In this document: piece after piece, positions 1-8,711 of the stretch
Layout of the letters: each line of letters opens with the position of its first letter
Position numbering within the stretch: the first letter of the stretch is position 1
Source of the DNA: Candidatus Nitrotoga sp. 1052
GTDB taxonomy: Bacteria > Pseudomonadota > Gammaproteobacteria > Burkholderiales > Gallionellaceae
Length of the DNA stretch: 35,071 nt
NCBI RefSeq assembly: GCF_927312905.1
Contig: NZ_CAKMHQ010000015.1
Coordinates: 1-35,071 of the forward strand
Direction: 5' to 3'
Program-made: the position numbers and the translations under genes
Notes under the pieces: generated by a model
Database searches by the model: none
Told to the model about the DNA's origin: nothing
What the model saw: only the letters and a program-made list of their open reading frames with translations

Positions 1-98
1 CTTTCCTTCAATCAATTACAATCGACTCGGCGGTCAACGTTGGGTTGCTACTGATTCCCAGTATAAATGGGGTCATATTCATTATTATCGAGACAAAA

Positions 99-1409
99 AT
101 GAAACTTAACTTAATTGGAATAATAGCCTGTCTTCTTTTAACCAGCGTAATTTCTGCCCATGCTGAGAACGATGAAGATGTCTTCTCAAAGGCACAGCAC
201 TACACAGTACAAATCAGGAAAGCCGTTTCCATTCCATTTGGAAACGATAAAAAAGGTACCGCGTTCGGAGCCGGGTTTGTGGTGGATACAAAGCGTGGCT
301 GGATTATGACCAACGCTCACGTGGTGTCACGCTCACCAGCGCGATTGGAAGTTGCCTTTTTTGGCAGGAAATTCGTGCCAGCAAAAAAGATTTATGTTGA
401 TCCTTTCCTTGATCTGGCCATTATCAGTATTAATGAAGAGATGCAAAACGCTACAGCAGCCTTACCCGAATTAGAGTGCACAAATCTGCCCGGAGTTGGC
501 CGTACGGTGGGCACTTTCGGCCACCCCAACGGCCTGAAATTCACTGGGACGCGCGGCATCATTTCCGGGCATACAGCCAAGTATGAATCGGAAATGCTGC
601 AAACCGATGCTCCAATCAACCCCGGTAATTCGGGGGGGCCGTTGATCAGTCTGTCTTCTGGTCGTATTGTTGGAATCAATACTTCCAGTATGAACGATTC
701 CCAAAACAGCAATTTTGCCGTGCCAATGCACTATGCTTGCCGCGTGCTAGAACTGTTGCGCGAAGGGAAAGACCCTTCGCCCCCTGATTTGCCACTGGCT
801 TTTTTCAAGTCACCCAACGAACGAATGCAACTCAAAATTGCCCGCAGCCTGATTGACCCTGCCAAATTCGATTTTCGGGCAGGCGACGAAATCCTCGGTG
901 TATCCGGTGTGCCCGGTGTGGTGGAGACCGTCGAAAACGAAACCCAACTTATTCATGCCCTCCGTGGAAGGCTCGGCAATGTTGCTTTACAAATCAAGCG
1001 TGAGGGGCAAAAACTTGTAATTAATGGAAAACTTGAACCCGTAAAAAAAGTTAACGACAAAACTTGCATAATGTTTTCGGGCATGCTTTTTTGCGAGACT
1101 CCGCCCTATATGGGACAAGATGATTTCAATCCGGGCAAGATTGCTGTTTATTTCGTCGAAGCAGGCTCAGTGGGGGATTTCAATGAAATTGAAAAGATGG
1201 ATATGTTGAATTCCGTTAATGGAAAGAAGATAGAAACACTAGATGCATTCTATTCAGTGCTCAAAACGTCGCAAGAAGAGAAAAAGCCGATTGACTTTGT
1301 TTTCAGGGATACTGGTGGAAAAGGTAAACCTTCCTATTTTACCTATTCCGAGCGTACACTTCCTGTCGAAAACCTTACTTGGGTAAGCAATGAAAAAAAT
1401 GGTGGTTGA
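99..1409 (+). CDS. Secreted trypsin-like serine protease with PDZ-like domains (HtrA/DegP-like)
   Basis: A 436-aa protein of the S1C (HtrA-like) fold, expected to degrade or chaperone misfolded proteins outside the cytoplasm. Residues 1-22 form a Sec signal peptide (Lys, hydrophobic core, AHA then EN). The catalytic triad is visible: His74 in TNAHVV, Asp105 in DPFLDLAI and Ser178 in NPGNSGGPL. Residues about 245-315 look like a first PDZ domain (AGDEILGVSG), and a weaker second one lies near the C-terminus (KMDMLNSVNGKKIETL). The reading frame is open 18 codons further upstream, to position 45, but those residues would precede an intact signal peptide, so ATG 99 is preferred; its ribosome site is weak. 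The gene stands alone and is followed by a strong terminator. The family is certain; the substrate is unknown. Confidence 0.88.
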   Translation: MKLNLIGIIACLLLTSVISAHAENDEDVFSKAQHYTVQIRKAVSIPFGNDKKGTAFGAGFVVDTKRGWIMTNAHVVSRSPARLEVAFFGRKFVPAKKIYVDPFLDLAIISINEEMQNATAALPELECTNLPGVGRTVGTFGHPNGLKFTGTRGIISGHTAKYESEMLQTDAPINPGNSGGPLISLSSGRIVGINTSSMNDSQNSNFAVPMHYACRVLELLREGKDPSPPDLPLAFFKSPNERMQLKIARSLIDPAKFDFRAGDEILGVSGVPGVVETVENETQLIHALRGRLGNVALQIKREGQKLVINGKLEPVKKVNDKTCIMFSGMLFCETPPYMGQDDFNPGKIAVYFVEAGSVGDFNEIEKMDMLNSVNGKKIETLDAFYSVLKTSQEEKKPIDFVFRDTGGKGKPSYFTYSERTLPVENLTWVSNEKNGG

Positions 1410-1448
1410 TTCATTGATTTGATGTAGTTAAGACTGTATGTAGTTAAG

Positions 1449-1507
1449 ACTCGGCCTGACAGTTAATGATTTTGAGTTGTGCGTCTGTCAGGCCGAGTTC
1501 AGTTTTT
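1449..1507 (+). terminator. Rho-independent terminator after the protease gene
   Basis: A perfect 14-bp inverted repeat (1449-1462 and 1485-1498, ACTCGGCCTGACAG and its complement) encloses a 22-nt loop and is followed by a run of five T at 1503-1507. It lies 40 nt after the protease stop. The left arm overlaps a short direct repeat, in which a 14-bp unit ATGTAGTTAAGACT occurs at 1422-1435 and again at 1438-1451. On the minus strand there is no T run, so it should act only on the plus-strand gene. Confidence 0.85.
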
Positions 1508-1633
1508 CAACTTGTTCATTCCAAATCTGCGTCCTGTATTTTCAGGATTCTGAAAATAAAACCATGAACATCTAAAGCTTAAGAACTCATTGAATAATGG
1601 CTTGCCCGTTTTCCCGAATAGTCCATTAAAATT

Positions 1634-2038
1634 CTACCACTCTTCAGTTAACTGGAGCCTGCTAGGCAATAAATCTATAATTTCTCGTTGTACCAAAATA
1701 TTATATTCTTCATAAAGTGCATCGCTGCAGTGTGCCAATTCTTCGCCAAATTGCTCCATAAACTTCTCACCTTTCCATATCCATTCAACCGGAATGCAAA
1801 CTCCCAGCTCATTTTCTGTAGAAAAGCTGGACAAAACAACTCCAACAGCTTTTACTTTTAGTGCAGCTTGAGTATAGTTTTTAATAAAAACTATATCCTC
1901 AGTCCTGATACTCTGGAATGTTTTAAATAAAACGGCTTCTTTTTCTACCGAGTTATCTATGCATACCACTCCATGCTCAAAAAATTTTTCTGAATTGTGT
2001 TCATCTATTCCGAAAAAGGCGGTCATCGTTTTCACCAT
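1634..2038 (-). CDS. Hypothetical protein, 134 aa
   Basis: I do not recognise this protein. It is 134 aa, soluble, acidic at the C-terminus, with no signal peptide or membrane segment. The middle (DIVFIKNYTQAALKVKAVGVV followed by PVEWIWKG) alternates short hydrophobic strands and resembles in style the small beta-barrel PUA/EVE-like proteins, but this is only an impression. It is AT-richer than the reductase gene upstream. It sits on the minus strand 60 nt after the reductase stop and could be co-transcribed with it. No strong Shine-Dalgarno is visible, and an in-frame ATG four codons in is an alternative start. Confidence 0.6.
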   Translation of the reverse strand: MVKTMTAFFGIDEHNSEKFFEHGVVCIDNSVEKEAVLFKTFQSIRTEDIVFIKNYTQAALKVKAVGVVLSSFSTENELGVCIPVEWIWKGEKFMEQFGEELAHCSDALYEEYNILVQREIIDLLPSRLQLTEEW

Positions 2039-2098
2039 TCCAAATGTAATTTTTTATGCCAATACCGATCGCAAGAACTCTGTTTCGTGAAATTTCAC

Positions 2099-3643
2099 TC
2101 ACATCTTCGAGGCGATACTTCTCTCGAAATTGACTTCCGCGCGTAAGCAGTCAAGATCCCGGTGAACAGTAGCCACTGCCAATTTTTTTGTACCGCGACG
2201 ATATGTGATCGTGCAGTTTCGTGTATCAGCGTCAAGTTGTCCGTCAATTTCGGCTTTGTCCCACCGCTCAGCGTGGCCGACATAAGCAAGGCCGAAATCG
2301 TACTGCTCGGTCCAGAAGAATGGAACAGCGTCAAAACGTTCCCGCTGTCCAAGCATATTGCGCGCCGCAGTCTGCCCCTGACGCTCAGCAACAACCCAGT
2401 GTTCAACGCGGATGTGCTCGCCGGTGAGGCGATCCGGCCAGCGTGCGATGTCGCCAGCGGCAAATATGCCCGCAACACTCGTTTCAAGGTATTCGTTTAC
2501 CGTGACACCGCGATCCATGGCTAGCCCTGCCTGTTCTGCAAGTTCGATTGACGGACGTACGCCAATGCCAACCACAATAAAATCGGCTTGAATTATTTCT
2601 CCGTTCTGCAACGTGATGCCATGTGCATCTATCGAGGTAACAGTCGTATCGAGATGGAACGTCACCCCATGTTCTTCATGGAGTTTGCGGATGAAATTTC
2701 CGACATCCGCTCCCAGAATTTTCTCCATAGGACTTGTCTCTCGCCCAATCACATGCACTTCGATGCCACGATTTCGAAGTGATGCCGCCACCTCCAGTCC
2801 GATGAAGCTTGCACCGATTACTACTGCTCGCTGTGAAGCCAGCGCCTTGGCGACAAGCGTGCGACTGTCAGCCAGAGTACGCAAATAATATACATGAGGG
2901 AGATCTCCGCCAGGCACTTCAAGTCGCACAGGCTCGGCGCCAGTGGCGAGTAGCAGGGCATCATAGGTATAGCGGCTGCCGTTCTCGAGCTGCACGTACC
3001 GATTCGCTGTGTCGATCGTGGTTGCTCGAGTGCCCAACTTCAAATCGATGTCGTGCTCTCTGTAAAACTCTGGTGATCGAAGGAGATTGAACTCCTCAGG
3101 TGTAGTGCCTGAAAGATAACCTTTAGAAAGATTGGGGCGGTCACAGGGTTCTGATTCATCTGCGCTCAGCATGGTGATGCGACCGACATAACCCTCCCGA
3201 CGGAGCATTTCCGCAGCAGCATTGCCAGCTGCGCCACCACCCAGAATAATGATCGGCCCCTGCAGGCTAGCTTCTGTTAGAGATGGTTGCCGCCCTTGAT
3301 TTTCGAGCTTCTCGCGAACATACACAGTGTCATCTAATTGCTCGACGCGCCAACAGGAAATCGGGTTTAGCGCCGGCGCGCGCAGCGCCTCTCCGGTACG
3401 CAGACTAAAGCAGGCATGATGCCAAGGACAACGCAAAGTGTCGCCCACCAGCAACCCCTCATTCAGCGGCGCTCCATAGTGCGTGCAAAAAGCACCAATG
3501 GCAAACAACTCGTTGCCGGATCGCGTGAGCAGAACCGGTTCACCATGTGCATGCCCGAGCAACATCTCGCCTTCTGCTACAACCGAGTGTGCAACGCCTG
3601 TCGCGAAATTCGGGCCGTCCAGTTTTATTTTTTTCACACTCAT
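2099..3643 (-). CDS. Rieske [2Fe-2S] / FAD-NAD(P) oxidoreductase fusion (AIFM3-like ferredoxin reductase)
   Basis: A 514-aa cytoplasmic redox enzyme that passes electrons between NAD(P)H, FAD and an iron-sulfur cluster. Residues 1-110 are a Rieske domain with ligands C53-T-H55 and C72-PW-H75. Residues about 130-430 are a pyridine nucleotide-disulfide oxidoreductase fold: FAD site GGGAAGNAA near 136, NAD(P) site VIGASFIGLEVA near 275, and the second FAD motif GIFAAGDIARW. A reductase C-terminal domain follows. There is no CxxC redox pair typical of disulfide reductases, which fits the ferredoxin-reductase/AIF branch. The start ATG overlaps the stop of a 7-codon leader ORF that has the only good ribosome site. 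The physiological partner is unknown, and no oxygenase lies nearby. A nearby palindrome may be its operator. Confidence 0.9.
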   Translation of the reverse strand: MSVKKIKLDGPNFATGVAHSVVAEGEMLLGHAHGEPVLLTRSGNELFAIGAFCTHYGAPLNEGLLVGDTLRCPWHHACFSLRTGEALRAPALNPISCWRVEQLDDTVYVREKLENQGRQPSLTEASLQGPIIILGGGAAGNAAAEMLRREGYVGRITMLSADESEPCDRPNLSKGYLSGTTPEEFNLLRSPEFYREHDIDLKLGTRATTIDTANRYVQLENGSRYTYDALLLATGAEPVRLEVPGGDLPHVYYLRTLADSRTLVAKALASQRAVVIGASFIGLEVAASLRNRGIEVHVIGRETSPMEKILGADVGNFIRKLHEEHGVTFHLDTTVTSIDAHGITLQNGEIIQADFIVVGIGVRPSIELAEQAGLAMDRGVTVNEYLETSVAGIFAAGDIARWPDRLTGEHIRVEHWVVAERQGQTAARNMLGQRERFDAVPFFWTEQYDFGLAYVGHAERWDKAEIDGQLDADTRNCTITYRRGTKKLAVATVHRDLDCLRAEVNFERSIASKM

Positions 3644-3663
3644 TTTGTTTGATCGAAGCGCAT
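3640..3663 (-). other. Seven-codon leader ORF overlapping the reductase start (ATGA)
   Basis: On the minus strand an ATG at 3663 opens a 7-codon frame (MRFDQTK) whose TGA stop overlaps the ATG of the reductase in the sequence ATGA. The good Shine-Dalgarno sequence is placed for this mini-ORF, not for the reductase, whose own start has only A-rich sequence upstream. Translational coupling through the leader is the simplest reading. Whether the peptide itself matters cannot be told from the sequence. Confidence 0.5.
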
Positions 3664-3667
3664 AGCA

Positions 3668-3675
3668 CCTCTCCT
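3668..3675 (-). promoter_or_regulatory. Shine-Dalgarno AGGAGAGG of the leader ORF
   Basis: AGGAGAGG on the minus strand lies 4 nt before the leader ATG at 3663 (core GGAG about 7 nt). It is about 24 nt from the reductase ATG at 3643, too far for direct initiation there. It therefore supports translation entering through the leader peptide. Confidence 0.6.
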
Positions 3676-3749
3676 TTTATAGAAATAAAACTTGAACAAG
3701 GACTCAAAAGCATCGATATTTTGTTGTAAGTATCCCCGCAATTCTGAAA

Positions 3750-3768
3750 GTGTTATGTGCGATAACAC
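3750..3768. promoter_or_regulatory. Palindrome GTGTTAT-N5-ATAACAC, possible operator
   Basis: A perfect 7-bp dyad (GTGTTAT at 3750-3756 and ATAACAC at 3762-3768, five bases between). It lies in the 298-bp gap upstream of the reductase, about 90-105 nt before the leader ORF. The size and spacing suit a dimeric regulator. No regulator gene is adjacent and no T run follows, so operator is more likely than terminator. I see nothing else convincing in 3664-3941. Confidence 0.35.
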
Positions 3769-3941
3769 ACAGAAATCTCAATGTTTTTATTTTGTCTGCC
3801 TTTAATATGAAAATATGCGATATGCCAACTATCCATTCGCAAAGCTCTTGTGCTGATCGTGAAAAATGAGCGATTTCATTGGACTCCTGAAGCAATAGCG
3901 CCGAGCAGCTGTCAAACCGTAACAACGATCGCGAACCAGAA

Positions 3942-4490
3942 TCAGGAGGGCATCTCATAGGGTGGATAAGTTATTGCCATGCCATCTACCTTGGCAAAAG
4001 AAGTAAGTGCGTGCGCCTGAAGGCGCATTCTGCTCATAATTTCATCGACGTGGATACCGTGTACTAACAATGCATCCGCAATTAACGAGCGATGGCAACG
4101 CCACGGGACAGCCTCAGCACACATCAGCGCCACCCGCTCATGCGTTGCCAGTTCCATCAGGCTCGCCAGATTTTCTGCAAATTCGGCAGTCTGCATGTAG
4201 TCCGCAAAACCGCGGAATGAAGCATTTCGCCAACCCATATTCGGAGACTCCGGACTCGTTCGGCGAAAGCCTCCCAAGCCGGTAGCGTGCGCATAGCGGA
4301 TTCCGGGAAGTTCAAGTGCGGCCGACAACGTGTCGCCATTGAATTGCGGATTGTGACGAGATCTTGGCACGCTACGCACATCAATGAGACTTGTAACTGA
4401 GTGGGCCTTAAGCAGATCGATAAATTCTTTCAGAGGCCGTGTGGAATGGCCTATGGTCAATACGATAGGTTTAGAGCCTTGCTTAGACAT
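3942..4490 (-). CDS. DUF488 domain protein
   Basis: A 182-aa protein of the DUF488 family. It shows the family hallmarks: TIGHSTRPLKEFIDLL at the N-terminus, IDVRSVPRSRHNPQFN, a central GLGGFR segment, FADYM, and the C-terminal LMCAEAVPWRCHRSLIADAL with its conserved Cys and CHR. The length is normal for the family, whose function is not established; members are small soluble proteins often near stress or redox genes. The start ATG at 4490 follows an A-rich stretch with no strong ribosome site. It lies 181 nt after glgP on the same strand. That gap contains two short hairpin-capable palindromes (4594-4608 and 4611-4623) but no T run. Confidence 0.85.
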   Translation of the reverse strand: MSKQGSKPIVLTIGHSTRPLKEFIDLLKAHSVTSLIDVRSVPRSRHNPQFNGDTLSAALELPGIRYAHATGLGGFRRTSPESPNMGWRNASFRGFADYMQTAEFAENLASLMELATHERVALMCAEAVPWRCHRSLIADALLVHGIHVDEIMSRMRLQAHALTSFAKVDGMAITYPPYEMPS

Positions 4491-4671
4491 TTTTTTGCCG
4501 ATCAGGTAGTGTGCACCGGTCTTTCTAGCAAAGAAGAAGTATCTGATTGTTTGCTCAGCTAGCGTGAAGTGTTTCGATCCTCGCGCGCATCACGGGACAT
4601 GGATCCCGCGGCAGATAATCTGCTGCGTGGAGATTTTCCGCAGAATCTTCATGGTGTGGTTTCTGAAAAAA

Positions 4672-7221
4672 TTACCGCTGCCATAGGATGTGAGCTGTTT
4701 CCAAAGGTACCGATACACCGGGGTAATATGGAATTATTCGCGCGGTAAAGTCAGTCGATGGTCGGGTTGCCGACACTGCCCCACTATATATGTACCCGCC
4801 AATCGAATACGCCAGTTGACAGATGCGCGCCATTTCTTGCCGTATCGGACTGCCTCCATTGATGCCATCGGCATACAGCTCGACTCGCACGGCATTCGAG
4901 TCGAGGTCATTGAGGTAGACCTGCACTTCAAATATGTGTTGTTCCCCGTTAGTCTCAACCTTCACTTCGCCGAAGCGTAGCGCGGCCCAGTTTTGATCCA
5001 AATTGTGCCGCCAATTAACTATCTGCACGCCAATTGCGCCCTTTTCGACCATGCGTTCGCGGTAGGCTGAGACAGCGGGAAGATAGTGTTGCTCGGTATA
5101 TTCGCGCACAGTACGGTTCGTGGAAAAGCGCGGCGTTAAGCGTGCCATACTTTCCCGCATCCGCGCTACCCAGGCGGTGGGAATCCCCTCCTGGTTGCGG
5201 TTATAGAACTCCGGGATAACTTCATGTTCAAGCAGGTCATAGAGCGCTTCCGCTTCAGCAGCGTCCCAAGCCGGATCATCGCCGTGTTCTTTGCCGTCCC
5301 CCAATGCCCATCCTACTTCCGGCGTGTAGGCTTCAGCCCACCAACCGTCTAATTCGGATAGGTTGATACCGCCATTGACGAGCACCTTCATGCCGCTTGT
5401 TCCGCTTGCCTCCCACGGTCGCCGGGGCGTATTGACCCAAACATCCACACCTTGCACCAAACGCTCGGCTACCAACATATCGTAATCGGCCAAGAAAATT
5501 ATCGGTGGATGTGACGTGCCCTGACCAATGAACTGCGTCCATCTCTGAATCAGTGCGCGACCTGCCTGGTCCGCCGGATGTGCCTTACCCGCCAAGATAA
5601 TCTGTACCGGACGTTGTGGGTTATTAGTGAGTATGTGCAGCAGCCGACCCAGATCATGCAACAGTAAATCCGGTCTCTTGTAGGTCGCGAAGCGTCGTGC
5701 AAAGCCCAGCGTCAAGGTATTCGGATCCAGCAGATGCTTTGCCCTGTCAACTGCCTCGGTGGATGCACCAGATGCGGCCAGTTGCCGGCATAATCGTTCG
5801 CGTGCATATTCGATGAGAGATTTGCGGCTATCGGTGCGCAGTTGCCAGAGCTTTGCGTCGGGAATATCGCGAATGTCTTGTTCCAAGGTTTCCGTCGCCC
5901 TTAGCCAGCGATCCTTTCCACAAACATTTGTCCAAAGTTCATCGGCCGCTATTGAGTCCCAGGTCGGCACATGAACCCCGTTGGTTACATGTCCGACCGG
6001 CACTTCGTCCAGCGGCCAGTACCGAAAAAGTGGCTCAAAGAGGTGCCGGCTCACTTTCCCATGCAGACGGCTCACGCCATTCACGGCCCCGCTCCCACGA
6101 ATCGCCAAATAGGCCATATTGAAACTTTCCGATGAGTCGTTCGGGTTCAGGCGACCAAGTGCAAGCAAATCGTGGAGCGTTATGCCGAGCTGCTGTTCAG
6201 CATAGTTCTTCAGGTATTGCTCAATCAGAGCCGGAGCGAAACGGTCAAAACCTGCGGCCACCGCTGTATGAGTGGTGAAGAGATTGCCCGCTCGCGTAAC
6301 GGCGAGTGCGACTTCGAACGACTGTCCGGTCAATTTCATGAAACTTCGCGCCCTCTCCAGAATGGCGAAGGCCGCATGCCCTTCGTTCAGGTGACAGACT
6401 TCAGGCTCAATGCCGAGTGCAGCCAGCAACCGCCATCCGCCAATCCCGAGCAGTAACTCCTGCTTGAGGCGCACCTCCGGCCCGCCTCCGTAAAGTTCGC
6501 TGGTAATGCCGCGATGCGCGGGGTAATTCGCTGCATCATTGCTATCCAGCAGGTACAGCTTTACTCTGCCGACCTGAACCTGCCAGGTGCGTAGCCAGAC
6601 CGAATAGCCGGGCAGCACAATCTCTAATCGCAACCACTCACCATTCGGGTGACGCAACGGTGTGATTGGCAACTGCCCGGGCTCGTTAAATGGATAGAGA
6701 GCTTGTTGCATACCATCACTGTCTATCACTTGGCGAAAATAGCCTTGTTGGTAAAGCAGCCCCACGCCGATGACCGGCACACCTAAATCGCTGGCAGCCT
6801 TGAGCTGATCGCCAGCCACATTGCCAAGCCCGCCCGAGTATATGGGAAGATTTTCGCTCAACATAAATTCCATGCAAAAATATGCGACACAGCTTAGGGT
6901 GGATTGCGGATAGGTTTGCTGAAACCAAGCGGGCGCTTTCGCAGAGGCTCGCCTGGCCTGCACCAATTCATCGATTTTCTTGCAGAAGGTGGGATCGGCT
7001 AAATCGCACACAAATTTTTCGCACGGGAGTGTTTGCAAGACAACCCAAGGATTATGAGTCATATCCCAAAGCTCAGGGTTAAGATGCCGCCATATTGAGT
7101 CGGCACCGTGGCTCCATGATGAGCGCATGTCCAATGCAAGCTCGACTAGTGCATCAAATCCTTCCAAGTCCTCGCATGGATGGCTTTCCATCGAATGGCT
7201 GATATGTATTTGTTCTGTCAT
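4672..7221 (-). CDS. glgP: Alpha-glucan (glycogen/maltodextrin) phosphorylase
   Basis: An 849-aa PLP-dependent GT35 phosphorylase that releases glucose-1-phosphate from the non-reducing ends of alpha-1,4-glucans. The N-terminal ~110 residues match the DUF3417-type extension of the bacterial/archaeal long form (WDMTHNPWVVLQTL). The PLP-site motif EASGTSGMK-VLVNGG is intact, with the cofactor lysine near residue 612. Start 7221 is chosen because GGAGG lies 9 nt upstream; the frame is open 33 codons further, but that would overlap the aldolase stop. It is the last gene of the carbon cluster, 52 nt after fba. Its product feeds Pgm, encoded four genes upstream, so the operon links glycogen breakdown to glucose-6-phosphate oxidation. 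Confidence 0.93.
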   Translation of the reverse strand: MTEQIHISHSMESHPCEDLEGFDALVELALDMRSSWSHGADSIWRHLNPELWDMTHNPWVVLQTLPCEKFVCDLADPTFCKKIDELVQARRASAKAPAWFQQTYPQSTLSCVAYFCMEFMLSENLPIYSGGLGNVAGDQLKAASDLGVPVIGVGLLYQQGYFRQVIDSDGMQQALYPFNEPGQLPITPLRHPNGEWLRLEIVLPGYSVWLRTWQVQVGRVKLYLLDSNDAANYPAHRGITSELYGGGPEVRLKQELLLGIGGWRLLAALGIEPEVCHLNEGHAAFAILERARSFMKLTGQSFEVALAVTRAGNLFTTHTAVAAGFDRFAPALIEQYLKNYAEQQLGITLHDLLALGRLNPNDSSESFNMAYLAIRGSGAVNGVSRLHGKVSRHLFEPLFRYWPLDEVPVGHVTNGVHVPTWDSIAADELWTNVCGKDRWLRATETLEQDIRDIPDAKLWQLRTDSRKSLIEYARERLCRQLAASGASTEAVDRAKHLLDPNTLTLGFARRFATYKRPDLLLHDLGRLLHILTNNPQRPVQIILAGKAHPADQAGRALIQRWTQFIGQGTSHPPIIFLADYDMLVAERLVQGVDVWVNTPRRPWEASGTSGMKVLVNGGINLSELDGWWAEAYTPEVGWALGDGKEHGDDPAWDAAEAEALYDLLEHEVIPEFYNRNQEGIPTAWVARMRESMARLTPRFSTNRTVREYTEQHYLPAVSAYRERMVEKGAIGVQIVNWRHNLDQNWAALRFGEVKVETNGEQHIFEVQVYLNDLDSNAVRVELYADGINGGSPIRQEMARICQLAYSIGGYIYSGAVSATRPSTDFTARIIPYYPGVSVPLETAHILWQR

Positions 7222-7273
7222 GCGCTTCCCTCCAGGCGCAACGGTTATGCCATACCGATTGACATGCCCAGTT

Positions 7274-8299
7274 TCATTTTTCCAATTCGGAATTATATTT
7301 ACCACAGCTCGCCCAGCCATTTAGCTGGGCGCGATGGTAAAACACCTGTTGAGCGGCAAACCCATTTTCAGCCTTGCCCGCCCAAGCCTTTAAAGCTGGT
7401 TGCTGCAAGGCGCGTGCATAGGAGAACGACAATGCCCAAGGTGCATTGGGAAACAAAATATTAATAGCGTTAAGGTTGGCCGTCGCTTCCTCGGGTAACT
7501 GACCTCCAGACAGGAAATTTATGCTGGGCACTGCCGCAGGTACCGTGCGGCGCAATACCTTAATCGTAGCCGCAGCCACTTGCTCCGGACTTGCCTTAAC
7601 AGGATGTTCTTTACCCGGCAGCACCATGCTCGGCTTGAGCACGGTGTATTCCATGATCACTCTATGGCGATGCAGCGCTTGAAAGACGGCATGTATCACC
7701 GCCTCGGTAACTTCAAAACAGCGCTCCAATGTGTGATTTCCATCAATTAGCACCTCGGGCTCAACAATAGGCACGAAACCTTCCTCCTGGCAGACAGCCG
7801 CGTAGCGTGCCAGCATTTCCGCATTGGCTTCAATGCCGAGTATCGTTGGATTTTGTTCACTGATCGAGTACACCTCTCGCCACTTGGCAAAACGAGCTCC
7901 TTGTACTTTATAAATGCGGAGGCGCTCGGCCAAGCCGTCTAGTCCCTGAGTGATCTCATCGCCGAATGCGTTTGCCAAGGGAATCTTGCCTTTGTCCACC
8001 TTGACGCCAGGCACAATACCTTTTCTAACCAAGACCTCGGGCAGCGGGGTGCCGTCGTCTGCTATTTGTTCAAGTGTGTCCTCAAACAAGATTGCCCCGC
8101 TAATAAATTTCTCAATGCCTGGCGTAGTAAACAGTAGCGAGCGATAGGCGCGCTGCAACTCGACTGTAGATGTGGCCCCTATTGCTGCAAAACGTTTTGC
8201 TATGGTAGGGGTGCTCTCATCGGCAGCAAGGATGCCCTTGCACGGCACTACCATATCAGTGATAGTTGCCTGCAATTCGTCTTCAGTGCTGCGGTTCAT
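7274..8299 (-). CDS. Fructose-bisphosphate aldolase, class I
   Basis: A 341-aa class I (Schiff-base) aldolase that interconverts fructose-1,6-bisphosphate with DHAP and glyceraldehyde-3-phosphate. Family signatures are GILAADESTPTIAKRF near the N-terminus and VIMEYTVLKPSMVLPG, with the Schiff-base lysine in LKP. The usual Gly after the Glu of that motif is Tyr here (EYTVLKPS). FLSGGQLPEEATANLNAIN is also typical. Start ATG 8299 gives the canonical N-terminus and overlaps the DUF2934 stop by 17 nt. An earlier in-frame ATG at 8362 lies entirely inside that gene and is less likely, although a GGAGG precedes it. Class I aldolases are less common than class II in betaproteobacteria. The enzyme could serve glycolysis, gluconeogenesis or the Calvin cycle. 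Confidence 0.92.
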   Translation of the reverse strand: MNRSTEDELQATITDMVVPCKGILAADESTPTIAKRFAAIGATSTVELQRAYRSLLFTTPGIEKFISGAILFEDTLEQIADDGTPLPEVLVRKGIVPGVKVDKGKIPLANAFGDEITQGLDGLAERLRIYKVQGARFAKWREVYSISEQNPTILGIEANAEMLARYAAVCQEEGFVPIVEPEVLIDGNHTLERCFEVTEAVIHAVFQALHRHRVIMEYTVLKPSMVLPGKEHPVKASPEQVAAATIKVLRRTVPAAVPSINFLSGGQLPEEATANLNAINILFPNAPWALSFSYARALQQPALKAWAGKAENGFAAQQVFYHRAQLNGWASCGKYNSELEK

Positions 8300-8546
8300 T
8301 ATGGAGTTCTGATGACTGGGAAAATAGCTGGCCGATTTCCGCTTCCGCTTCATACCAGTCATTTTCGGGGTTGCCTCCCACGAAGCTGCGCTTCTGGGCT
8401 CGCCGGTATGCTGCTTCAGCGATCATTTGATGGCGTTGCTCAGGGGTGACGCCCATCTCTCTATCGTCCGTAGCAGTTTCCAGCTTGGATCCCTTGGTTT
8501 TAGCCGGAGATGCGGTGTGTTTTTGCGGATGCAATATATTTTTCAT
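8283..8546 (-). CDS. DUF2934 domain protein
   Basis: An 87-aa protein whose C-terminal half matches DUF2934: RHQMIAEAAYRRAQKRSFVGGNPENDWYEAEAEI shows the conserved IAEAAY, GG-P and DW-EAE features. The N-terminal ~40 residues are Lys/Thr/Ser-rich and probably disordered. ATG 8546 is preferred over ATG 8561 because AGGGA lies about 8 nt before it. Function is unknown; members are small and often found near carbohydrate or glycogen genes. It overlaps fba by 17 nt, so the two are likely translationally coupled. Confidence 0.8.
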   Translation of the reverse strand: MKNILHPQKHTASPAKTKGSKLETATDDREMGVTPEQRHQMIAEAAYRRAQKRSFVGGNPENDWYEAEAEIGQLFSQSSELHNEPQH

Positions 8547-8570
8547 GTCATTCCCTTTCATTAGAATAAA

Positions 8571-8711
8571 GGGCGCCTCTAAAAATTAAAGTTTCTAAGC
8601 AAGACAAGGCACGAGTAAAAAATTTGAGCGCGGCATATAGTTGATATGTAAGCGATAATTTTTTTCGAGTAACGCCGTATTGTGACGAAAATTTGATTTT
8701 TAGAGGTGCCC
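8571..8711. mobile_element. MITE-like element with terminal inverted repeats and TAAA duplication
   Basis: A 141-bp non-coding element. Its left end GGGCGCCTCTAAAAAT.. and the reverse complement of its right end GGGCACCTCTAAAAAT.. match at 21 of 24 positions. It is flanked by TAAA on both sides (8567-8570 and 8712-8715), as expected for a 4-bp target duplication. Inside are further complementary stretches (CGAGTAAAAAATT against AATTTTTTTTCGAG), so the transcript would fold into one long hairpin. It has no ORF, so movement would need a transposase elsewhere; the ends resemble IS5-type termini in style. It lies in the leader between pgm and the DUF2934/fba pair. Confidence 0.72.

Noticed and set aside
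3704-3958. Minus-strand 84-codon frame downstream of the DUF488 gene
   Set aside because: It starts inside the DUF488 gene, lacks a ribosome site and shows no family signal.
4594-4623. Two short palindromes between glgP and the DUF488 gene as a terminator
   Set aside because: Stems are only 5-6 bp and no T run follows on the transcribed strand.
7222-7320. Longer N-terminus for glycogen phosphorylase
   Set aside because: It would overlap the aldolase stop and lacks a ribosome site, whereas 7221 has GGAGG and the expected protein start.
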